From Planctomycetota bacterium (GTDB taxonomy: Bacteria; Planctomycetota; UBA1135; GCA-002686595): a stretch of 33,438 nt of DNA. The DNA is taken from NCBI GenBank assembly GCA_009691855.1, contig SIAI01000043.1:1-33438 (forward strand), in the 5' to 3' direction. This document shows positions 23,527 through 30,780 of the stretch, piece after piece. A program made the translations under genes and the position numbers. The notes below the pieces were generated by a model. The model saw nothing but the letters and a program-made list of their open reading frames with translations. It made no database searches and was not told the origin of the DNA. Position 1 is the first letter of the stretch. The number at the start of each line of letters is the position of its first letter.

Positions 23527-26328
23527 ATGATCAAACCGCTGTTCGTCGCCGCCCTGGCCCTGGGTGCCGCGACCCCGCTGCTCGCCTTCGGTCCGCTCCA
23601 GGAGCCGCAGGGCGCGGTGCTACGCGTGACGCCGGCGACTCCGACGGCACCCGCACGCGTGGCGCCCGCATCTCCCGGCCATGCACGCGCTGCCGCCCCC
23701 GCTCCGCGAGCGCAGGCTGCGCCGCGCGCGGCGCGCGCACCCGAGCCCTCGCCGGCGACAGCCAACGGCACCTGCGTGGACTGCCTGCACGACGCGCTCG
23801 CGCAGGAGATGGAAAAGGCCCAGGAGCGCGTGCAGGGCTCGCTCGAGCAGGAGATCGAGGCCCTCGAGGGGCGCTTGGAAGAGCTGCGCGAGCGGCTGGC
23901 CGAGCGCCGCGACGAGCTCGAGAGCCACCGCGACGAGGCCCAAGAAGAGCTGGAGGGACGGCGCCACTCGGTGGAGAACGAGCTCGAGGACACGCGTCAG
24001 GAGGCGCAGCGGCGCTTCGAAGAGCAGCAGGAGGCCCTGGAAGCGGATCACGAGAGCCTGGGTGAAGAGCTGGAGCAACGCTCCGAGCAAGCCGACGAGG
24101 AGCTGCAAACCGCGCTCGAGGCCCTGCAGGAAGAGCGTGAAGCCCTCGAGGAAGCAGAGCAGAACGACGGCCAGGAAGGCCAGCGCGCGGCCGAGCAGCG
24201 TGAACGCGCGCTCGAACAGGCGCGGGGCGAGCTTGAGCGCGTGCTCGAGCAGCGCGGCCGCGGTGTCGACGAGCGTCTGGAAACCGAGCGCGCGGCGCTC
24301 GCCGAGCGTCAGCAGGACCTGGAACGTGACTTCGAGGCCCGTAGCCAGAGCGCACAGGACGATGCCGAGCGCAGCGCCGTGCAACGCGAGTTCGGCCGCG
24401 CGCAGCGCGAATTCGAGAAGGCGCGCGCGGCGTTCGACAAGGGCCACCGCGACGCACGGCGCACGCTGGAACGCGAGTTCGTCGGCGCGCAGCGCGAGCA
24501 CGAGCGCGCCGCGCAGGAAGCCCAGAGCGCGCTGGAGAATGCCCGGCGCGAAGGAGCCCAGGTGCGCGAGCGCGCGCAGGCAACCCTGAACATGCGCCAG
24601 ACCGAGCTCCAACGCGCCCACGAAAAGGCCAGGCGCGCGCTGCAACAGGAACGCGCGCGCCAGCAGACGGAGCTGAAGCAACGCCAACGCGTCCAGGCCG
24701 AAGGCTTCGAGAACACCAAGGAAGAACTGCACGAGCACTTCCAGGGCCTGGACCAGCAGCTCGAGGAACAGCTGCGCACGAATCTCGAGCAAACCGAGCG
24801 CACGCTCCAGGAGCAGCAGCGCGCGCTCGAACGGCTACAGGAGGAGCTGCAGCAGCGCTTCGAGAAGGCGCGCGACGTGCAAGGCCGCTTCGACGAAGGC
24901 TGGATGGAGAACCTCGAGCGCCAGCTCGCCGGCCAGCTCCAGGCCGTCCCTGGAGCGCGCGCCGTGTGCCACCCGGACCGTGACAACTGCAAGCATCGGC
25001 GCGCCCGCGGCGAAGCCTGTCAGCGCGCGCAGGCCGAGGTCGAGAGTCTCGGTGTGGCCGAGCACGCCGCCGAGGAAGCGCGGTGCGCTGTCGAAGAAGC
25101 CTTGCGCGGTCGCGCGGGCGACCGCAACGACGGCCTGTCCGAGTCGATCCGCGCTCTGGTCGACGGCCGGCTGGAGCAGGCGCTCGAGGGCCTGCAACAT
25201 CTGGGCAAGGGTGAGTCCGCCCAGGGCGACGACGACCAGAACGGGGCCGGCGCGGCGGAGGAGATGGACAGCCTCGACGAGCTCGACATGGACCTCGACG
25301 ACATGGACCTCGACCTGGACGAGGACGAGATGAACGACGCGCTGGAGGAGCTCGAAGAGCTGGAGGAGCTCGACTCCGGCGACGACTCCGTGTCCTTCAT
25401 GGTGAGCTCCGACGACGGTTCGTGGACCTTCGTGCAACCGCGCCAGGAAGCGCAGCTCGCCGAGCTGTCCAGCTCGCTGCGCCAGGCCCTCGAGCCGCTG
25501 AACTCGCTGCACCTGGCCCAGGAGCCGATCCCCGGCCTGGATGCCGCCCTGAGCGCGCTCGAGTACTCCTTGCCAGCGGCGCTGGCCGCCTCGCGTGGCG
25601 AGTGCACTCCGTGCGAGGAGCCCGGCGCGGCGACCGAAGGCCGCGAGGCGTGTACGGCGACTTGCGAGACGGACGAGGTCGCCAGCACGCATGCGGCCCA
25701 GGCGACGCACGCGGGTCACGGGACCCACGCGGACCACGCGACCCAGGCGGACGTGGCCAGTTCGCACCATGCGCAGGAGTCGAAGGCCTACGCCCAGGAG
25801 TCGAAGGCCTACGCAAAGGACCAAGCCAAGGCGAAGGCGAAGGCCAAGGCCAAGAACAAGGCCCAGCACAAGTCCAAGGTCCAGTACCCCGAGGCCGCGA
25901 GCGCCGAGGATTGCTGCTCGAGCGAACCGGCCGAGGTCGCCCCCACGACCTCGTATGCTCCCAGCGGTCCGTCCGTCTCCCCGCTGCTCTTCGGCCAAGC
26001 GGGCGGCGGATGGAACGTCCCGCAGCCCCCGCAAGCAGGGAGCTGGAGCACCGCGCCGACGCCGGACTCGAGCTGGGTTCCGGCCGCGCCGCCCGCGGCT
26101 GCGCACGGCGCGTGGAGCACGGCCCCGCGCTCCTACGGCGGGTTCCCTGCGCCGACACCGCTGCCGAGCGGTGGCATGGAAGACGAGGGCACGCTCGACG
26201 AGCTGCGCGAGTTGATGCTCGAGATGCGCTCCGACATGCGCGAGCTGCGCGGCTCCCTCGAGGATCTGCGCCGCGAGGTCCGCTCGTTGAACAGCGACGG
26301 CAGTCGCAGTTCGCCCGGCTCGCGCTGA
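23527..26328 (+). CDS. large exported coiled-coil protein in the BlaI/M56 operon
   Basis: A 933-residue protein of no family I recognise. It starts with a signal peptide (MIKPLFVAALALGAATPLLAFG), then a Pro/Ala linker and a C83-x2-C86 pair. Residues of about 90-490 are an almost unbroken Glu/Arg/Gln-rich coiled coil. After it come a Cys-containing helical part, an extremely acidic stretch (about 580-625, Asp/Glu/Leu/Met) and more Cys pairs (C693-x2-C696, C709-x3-C713). These are followed by a His-rich run (about 718-748), a Lys/Ala-rich run (about 750-785), C796-C797 and a Pro/Ser/Trp-rich linker. It ends with a 30-residue amphipathic helix (LDELRELMLEMRSDMRELRG). It probably extends from or within the envelope and may contact the coiled-coil tail of the M56 peptidase. 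Function unknown. Confidence 0.85.
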   Translation: MIKPLFVAALALGAATPLLAFGPLQEPQGAVLRVTPATPTAPARVAPASPGHARAAAPAPRAQAAPRAARAPEPSPATANGTCVDCLHDALAQEMEKAQERVQGSLEQEIEALEGRLEELRERLAERRDELESHRDEAQEELEGRRHSVENELEDTRQEAQRRFEEQQEALEADHESLGEELEQRSEQADEELQTALEALQEEREALEEAEQNDGQEGQRAAEQRERALEQARGELERVLEQRGRGVDERLETERAALAERQQDLERDFEARSQSAQDDAERSAVQREFGRAQREFEKARAAFDKGHRDARRTLEREFVGAQREHERAAQEAQSALENARREGAQVRERAQATLNMRQTELQRAHEKARRALQQERARQQTELKQRQRVQAEGFENTKEELHEHFQGLDQQLEEQLRTNLEQTERTLQEQQRALERLQEELQQRFEKARDVQGRFDEGWMENLERQLAGQLQAVPGARAVCHPDRDNCKHRRARGEACQRAQAEVESLGVAEHAAEEARCAVEEALRGRAGDRNDGLSESIRALVDGRLEQALEGLQHLGKGESAQGDDDQNGAGAAEEMDSLDELDMDLDDMDLDLDEDEMNDALEELEELEELDSGDDSVSFMVSSDDGSWTFVQPRQEAQLAELSSSLRQALEPLNSLHLAQEPIPGLDAALSALEYSLPAALAASRGECTPCEEPGAATEGREACTATCETDEVASTHAAQATHAGHGTHADHATQADVASSHHAQESKAYAQESKAYAKDQAKAKAKAKAKNKAQHKSKVQYPEAASAEDCCSSEPAEVAPTTSYAPSGPSVSPLLFGQAGGGWNVPQPPQAGSWSTAPTPDSSWVPAAPPAAAHGAWSTAPRSYGGFPAPTPLPSGGMEDEGTLDELRELMLEMRSDMRELRGSLEDLRREVRSLNSDGSRSSPGSR
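25771..25812 (+). repeat. 21-nt tandem duplication in the coiled-coil gene
   Basis: Two adjacent 21-nt units (25771-25791 and 25792-25812) differ at one base and encode the repeated heptapeptide AQESKAY. They lead into a Lys-Ala run (DNA to about 25880) that is itself made of short aag-gcg type repeats. Replication slippage is the simplest origin. Confidence 0.7.
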
Positions 26329-26453
26329 GCGTTGCCACCTGAGCCCCGCGTGGCCGCGCGCCACGCAGGGCCATCGCTCTCCGACCTCGCGCTTTAGGAC
26401 GCGAGCACGGTTCCGGTCTGCCCATCCCCACCGCCCTGCCCGCAGGAACCCCC

Positions 26454-29400
26454 GTGAAGCCCCGCCTCCCGCTGCCCTTCTCTCGTCGACTCGTCGCGCT
26501 GCTGTGCGCGCTGCTCGCCAACGTCTCGGCCGCGCACGCTCAGGCCAACGCCGACGAGCAGTACCGCTATCTCGCCGGCTTGGTCGAGAAGGGCATGTAC
26601 GAGCTCGCGGCCGGCGAGGCGCAGTCGTTCCTGCGCGCCTTCCCCAAGCACGAGAAGGCCCAGCTCGCGCGCTATCGCCTGGCGAGCGCGCTGTGGGAGC
26701 TCGAGCGGCATGACGAAGCCGCGCGCGAGTACGAGACTGTCGCGCGCCTGGAGCGCTTCGAGTACCGCGCCGAGGCCCTGTTCCGCTGCGGCGAGGCGGC
26801 GCGCGAGCGCGGCGACGCAGCGCGCGAGCGCGCGGCCTTCGAGGGCGTGCTGGCGGCCGGCCAGGACTACCTGGTTGCGCCGGCGCAGCTCGCGCTGGCC
26901 GAGGCCGACTTCCGCGCGCGACGCTTCGAGGAGGCCGAGCGGCGCTATGCGGTGCTCCTGCGCGAGAAGCCCGACAGCGCCGAGGCCCCGCTCGCGCGCC
27001 GTGGCCTGGCCTGGTGCGCGTGGGAACGCGGCGACGCGACCGAGACCGTGGCGCGCACGCGCGCGTTCCTGAAGCAGGAGGACGACCCCGCGCGCCGCGA
27101 CGAGCTCACGCTGCTGCTCGGCGAGGCGCAGCTCGCCGCCGATCCCAAGGCCGCGCTCGAGACCTTCCGCAGCCTGCGCACCAAGGAACAGGCCGAGGCG
27201 CGCGCGCGCGGCGAGGGCTTCGCCCTGGCGGCGCTGGGCGACCACGCCGCCGCGGCCCAGGCCTTCGAGGGTCTGCTGCAGCGCGCGCCCGAGGGCCGCT
27301 TCGCGTCCGAGGCCGCGCTGCAGGCCGGGATCGAGCGCCTGCGCGGCGGCGAGGCGAAGGCCGCCGTGCAGCGCCTGGCCTTCGCCGCGCGCGATGGCAA
27401 GCCGGAGACGGCCTACTGGCTGGCCCAGGCGCAAAAGCAGGCCGGCGAGCCGAAGGCCGCGCTGGCGACGCTCGACACCGTGCTGCGCGCGCCGCCGGCG
27501 GGCGAGGGCGCGCGCGAGCTCGTCAGCCGCATCCACGTGCTGCGCGGCGACTGCCTGGCCGCCGACGGGCGCGCGGCCGAGGCCCAGGCGGCCTATGAGA
27601 CGTCCGGCTCGGACCAGGCGCTGAGCGCCGCGGCCGTGGCAGCGCTCAACCAAGGCGACGTCGAGGCCGCGGTCGAGCTGGCGCAAAAGGCGCTGCGCGG
27701 CGTGCCCGTCGAGCGCGCCCAGGGCGCACGCGTGGTGCTGGCCGAGGCGCTGTTCGCCGCCAAACGCTTCGCCGATGCCGAGCGCGCGCTGGAGGCCGCG
27801 CTGAAGCAACCCGCCGACGCGGCCGAGGCCGCGCGCCTGAACTCGCGCCGCGCGTGGTGCCGCTACCTCGGCGGCGACCTCGAGGCAGCGCGCGAGCGCT
27901 TCACCCAGCTCGCCGCTTCGCGCACGGGCGAGGGCGAGGAGGCGCTGTCGATGCTGCTGCGCATCGCCGAGGAGCAGGGCGACTCGGCGGCGGCGGCCGC
28001 CGCCGCGCAGCACTATGCCGAGGCCTACCCGCGCGGGCGCTTCGCCGACCAGGCCGAGCTCGCCCTGGCGCGCGCTGCGAGCGGCGCTGCGGGCCGCACG
28101 CGCTTCGACGAGTGGCTGAAGCGCTATCCGCAGAGCCCGCTGCGCGCCAGCGTGCTGCTGGAGCTGGCCGAGCTCGAATCCAACGCCGGAGCACACGAAC
28201 AGGCCGCGCGGCGCTACACCGAGGTCGCCGAGCGCCAGCCAGGCACGCCCGAGGCCGCGCGCGCCGCCTATGGCCTCGCCTGGTGCGCCTGGCAGCGCAA
28301 GGACTACCCCGGCTGCGAGCGCGCGCTCGGCGCACTGGCGCAGCAGAAAGGCGCCGACGCGGCGCTGCGCGCGGCGGGACTCGAGCTCGCGCTGTGGTCG
28401 CAAGTCGCGCGCGGAGCGCTGGACGAAGCGCTGGCGAGCTGGCGCGCGCTGGGCGCTCGAGATACCGGCGATGCGCGGCGTCTGGGCTGCGCGCGGCGCC
28501 TGGTCGAGGGTCTACGCGGAGCCCAGCGCTTGGCGGAAGCCGAGGCGCTGCTCGACGAGTGCCAGAAGGGCTTCACGGACAAGCAGCTGGTGGCCGAGGT
28601 GCAGCTCGAGCGCGCCTACCTGGCACTCGAGCGCGACGACCTGAGCGGCGCCGAAAGCGCTCTGGCGCGCGCGAAGAAGGCCGGGGCCAGCGACACGGCC
28701 GTGGCCGAGGCGAGTTTTCACCTGGGCGAAGCGCGCTTCGCCGCGGGCGACACCGACGCGGCCCTGGCGCTGTACTCCGGCGCCGCGGCCGTCGAGCAAC
28801 CGCGCGCGGCGGATGCGCTGTACCGCCTGGGCTTCACGCGCTTCACGCGTGGCGAGCTGGACCAGGCCGAGCGCGCGCTGACGACGCTGCTCGAGCGCCA
28901 GCCCGAGGGCGAGCTCGCCCCCGAAGCGCGCTTCCTGCTCGGCGAGTGCGCCTTCCGCGCCGGGCGCTTCGAGCTCGCCGCCACGCGCCTCGCCGCCGTG
29001 CGCGCGCCGCGTGAGGCGGACGAGCTGCGCGCCAAGACGCTGTTCCGCTTGGGCCTGGCGCAGGGCGAGCTCGGGCGCTGGGCCGAGTGCGAGGCCGCGC
29101 TCTCCGAGCTGGCGCGCGCCTTCCCGCGGTTCGCGAACCTCGCCGAGGGCGAGCTGTGGCGCGGACGCGCGCTGGCGGCGCAGGGCAAGGCGCGGCCCGC
29201 GCGTGCGGCCTTCGAGCGCACGCTCGCGCTCGACCAGGGCGAGCTCGCCGCGGACGCGCGCCTCGGCCTCGGCGCGCTGGCCGAGCAGGAGGGCCGCCTC
29301 GACGACGCGCTCTCCGAGTACCTCAAGGTCGCGCTGCTGTACGCCGACGAGGCCGCGGTCGGCGAGGCGCTGTTCGCCGCCGGGCGCGTGCTCGAGGCGC

Positions 29401-29513
29401 AGGGCGCGCGCGAGCAGGCCGCCGCGCGCTACCGCGAGCTGGTCCAGGAACACGGTGGGTCGCCGTTCGCCGCGCGCGCGCAGGCACGCCTGCGCGCGCT
29501 GGAGACGCGCTGA
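26454..29513 (+). CDS. giant exported TPR protein
   Basis: A 1019-residue protein. The GTG start at 26454 follows aggaa at a usable distance and opens a signal peptide (RRLVALLCALLANVSAAHAQ). Nearly all the rest is tandem TPR-like helical pairs of about 34-36 residues, with typical lines such as AQLARYRLASALWELERHDEAAREYE, AADALYRLGFTRFTRGELDQ and AEARFLLGECAFRAGRFELA-like repeats. It would form a long superhelix for protein binding in the periplasm. The gene lies 181 nt before exbB, on the same strand. In Tol-Pal systems a smaller TPR protein (CpoB/YbgF) accompanies TolQRAB; this may be an enlarged counterpart, which is inference. A gap with an inverted repeat may partly separate its transcript from exbB. 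Confidence 0.85.
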   Translation: MKPRLPLPFSRRLVALLCALLANVSAAHAQANADEQYRYLAGLVEKGMYELAAGEAQSFLRAFPKHEKAQLARYRLASALWELERHDEAAREYETVARLERFEYRAEALFRCGEAARERGDAARERAAFEGVLAAGQDYLVAPAQLALAEADFRARRFEEAERRYAVLLREKPDSAEAPLARRGLAWCAWERGDATETVARTRAFLKQEDDPARRDELTLLLGEAQLAADPKAALETFRSLRTKEQAEARARGEGFALAALGDHAAAAQAFEGLLQRAPEGRFASEAALQAGIERLRGGEAKAAVQRLAFAARDGKPETAYWLAQAQKQAGEPKAALATLDTVLRAPPAGEGARELVSRIHVLRGDCLAADGRAAEAQAAYETSGSDQALSAAAVAALNQGDVEAAVELAQKALRGVPVERAQGARVVLAEALFAAKRFADAERALEAALKQPADAAEAARLNSRRAWCRYLGGDLEAARERFTQLAASRTGEGEEALSMLLRIAEEQGDSAAAAAAAQHYAEAYPRGRFADQAELALARAASGAAGRTRFDEWLKRYPQSPLRASVLLELAELESNAGAHEQAARRYTEVAERQPGTPEAARAAYGLAWCAWQRKDYPGCERALGALAQQKGADAALRAAGLELALWSQVARGALDEALASWRALGARDTGDARRLGCARRLVEGLRGAQRLAEAEALLDECQKGFTDKQLVAEVQLERAYLALERDDLSGAESALARAKKAGASDTAVAEASFHLGEARFAAGDTDAALALYSGAAAVEQPRAADALYRLGFTRFTRGELDQAERALTTLLERQPEGELAPEARFLLGECAFRAGRFELAATRLAAVRAPREADELRAKTLFRLGLAQGELGRWAECEAALSELARAFPRFANLAEGELWRGRALAAQGKARPARAAFERTLALDQGELAADARLGLGALAEQEGRLDDALSEYLKVALLYADEAAVGEALFAAGRVLEAQGAREQAAARYRELVQEHGGSPFAARAQARLRALETR

Positions 29514-29529
29514 TGCGACCCACGCGCAT

Positions 29530-29647
29530 CGGAGGAAGCCTCGCCTCGATGGAGGGTGATGTGGGGCAACCGGGCGGAGCTGGCCGCGGCGTTCGCGGCT
29601 GCTCTCACGAGCCCGGGGTCCATCGCAGCGGGCTTCCTCCGGTTTTT
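29530..29647 (+). terminator. inverted repeat with T-run between TPR and exbB genes
   Basis: Perfect 11-nt arms (29530-29540 cggaggaagcc and 29631-29641) enclose 90 nt and are followed at once by a run of five T (29643-29647). It could act as a terminator or attenuator after the TPR gene with a large structured loop, or as a leader controlling exbB. The loop also contains shorter self-complementary stretches. No known riboswitch signature was recognised. Confidence 0.4.
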
Positions 29648-29694
29648 CTCGCCTCCCCCGCCCCCCTCCACTCTCCGCCCCGCACCACGACAGC

Positions 29695-30369
29695 ATGAAC
29701 GCCGATCCGCAAGCGCTGCAAACCGTCCACCTCGACACGCTGTACGACATCGTGCTCAGCGGCGGGCCGCTGATGTGGCCGATCGCCGCCAGCTCGGTGA
29801 TCGCCCTGGCCTACACCGTCGAGCGCGCGATCCGCACGCGCGACCGCGAGCTGGGCTCGAAGAGCTATGGCCGCGCGATCCTCGACGCGCTGCACAGCGG
29901 CGGTCCGGCGCAGGCGCTGGCGGCCTGCGAGCGCGAGTCGCGCCCGCTCGGACGCATCCTGAAGACCGGCCTGCAGCGCGCGGCGAGTCCGCTGCTGGAG
30001 CGCGAGAAGGCCGTCGAGGACGCCGGCGCGCGCGAGCTCAAGCGCTTGAATGCGCGCCTGCGGCCACTGGCGGTGGTGGGCGTGCTGGCGCCGCTCATGG
30101 GCTTCCTGGGCACGGTGTTCGGGATGATCCAGGCCTTCATCAACATCGCCTTGAAGCAAGGCCTCGGGCGGCCCGAGCTCCTGGCCGCGGGCATCAGCCA
30201 GGCGTTGGTCACGACCGCCGCCGGGCTGTGCGTGGCCATCCCCGCGCACGCGGCCTACTTCTGGTTCCGCGCGCGCAGCGACGGCTTCGCGCGCCGCACC
30301 GAGGACCTGTACGCCGAGCTCGACGAGCGCCTGAGCCAGCGGCCAGCCGCCGGCGGAGTCGCCTCGTGA
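29695..30369 (+). CDS. exbB: ExbB/TolQ/MotA-family proton-channel protein
   Basis: A 224-residue inner-membrane protein with the three-segment layout of ExbB/TolQ: about 26-46 (LMWPIAASSVIALAYTVERA), about 121-147 (PLAVVGVLAPLMGFLGTVFG) and about 166-190 (ISQALVTTAAGLCVAIPAHA). The last two carry the conserved small and Thr residues that form the channel. A cytoplasmic helical region lies between segments 1 and 2. Members assemble as a pentamer around an ExbD/TolR dimer and use the proton gradient to move a TonB- or TolA-type partner. The exbD gene overlaps its stop as GTGA. Confidence 0.93.
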   Translation: MNADPQALQTVHLDTLYDIVLSGGPLMWPIAASSVIALAYTVERAIRTRDRELGSKSYGRAILDALHSGGPAQALAACERESRPLGRILKTGLQRAASPLLEREKAVEDAGARELKRLNARLRPLAVVGVLAPLMGFLGTVFGMIQAFINIALKQGLGRPELLAAGISQALVTTAAGLCVAIPAHAAYFWFRARSDGFARRTEDLYAELDERLSQRPAAGGVAS

Positions 30370-30776
30370 ACCTGCGCGCTGAGAACGAGGAGGAGTTCGT
30401 GCTGAACCTGACCTCGATGAGCGACATCGTGTTCCTGATGCTGATCTTCTTCATGCTGGCCACGACCTACGTGGATCCCGAGCACGCGCTAGGCGTGGAG
30501 CTGCCGCACGCGAGCTCGGCCAGCACGGCTCCGCCCGAGGAGCTGGTGATCAACGTGCTCGAGGACGGCACCTTCGTGGTCAGCGGCGAGATCCTCACGC
30601 GCGAGGCGCTGCAGCAGGCCCTGGCGCAGCGCGGCCACGCCGCGCCCGAGACGGCGGTCACGATCCGCGGCCACCGCCTGGCACACCACGAGGCGATCGT
30701 CACCGTCATGGACGCCTGCGGTTTGGCCGGTCTGCACAACCTCTCGGTCGGGACCACGCGCGAGGACCGCGGGTAG
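30366..30776 (+). CDS. exbD: ExbD/TolR-family protein
   Basis: A 136-residue protein, GTG start overlapping the exbB stop. A short cytoplasmic N-terminus leads to the single membrane segment SMSDIVFLMLIFFMLATTYV. Its Asp20 is the conserved proton-carrying residue of ExbD/TolR. The periplasmic domain (PEELVINVLEDGTFVVSGEI to ETAVTIRGHRLAHHEAIVTV, ending in the LHNLSVGT strand) is the usual ExbD fold. The next gene starts 4 nt downstream, which suggests that its product is the partner driven by this channel. Confidence 0.93.
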   Translation: MNLRAENEEEFVLNLTSMSDIVFLMLIFFMLATTYVDPEHALGVELPHASSASTAPPEELVINVLEDGTFVVSGEILTREALQQALAQRGHAAPETAVTIRGHRLAHHEAIVTVMDACGLAGLHNLSVGTTREDRG

Positions 30777-30780
30777 GGGG

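Noticed and set aside
23620..26364. Long minus-strand open frames rich in Leu
   Set aside because: Antisense of the coiled-coil gene; Leu-rich only because GAG and CAG codons read as CTC and CTG on the other strand.
26394..28403. 669-codon minus-strand open frame
   Set aside because: Antisense of the TPR gene with the same complement bias.
29530..29694. Possible cobalamin or other riboswitch upstream of exbB
   Set aside because: TonB/ExbB genes are sometimes under B12 control, but I found no B12-box-like sequence or other known riboswitch core.
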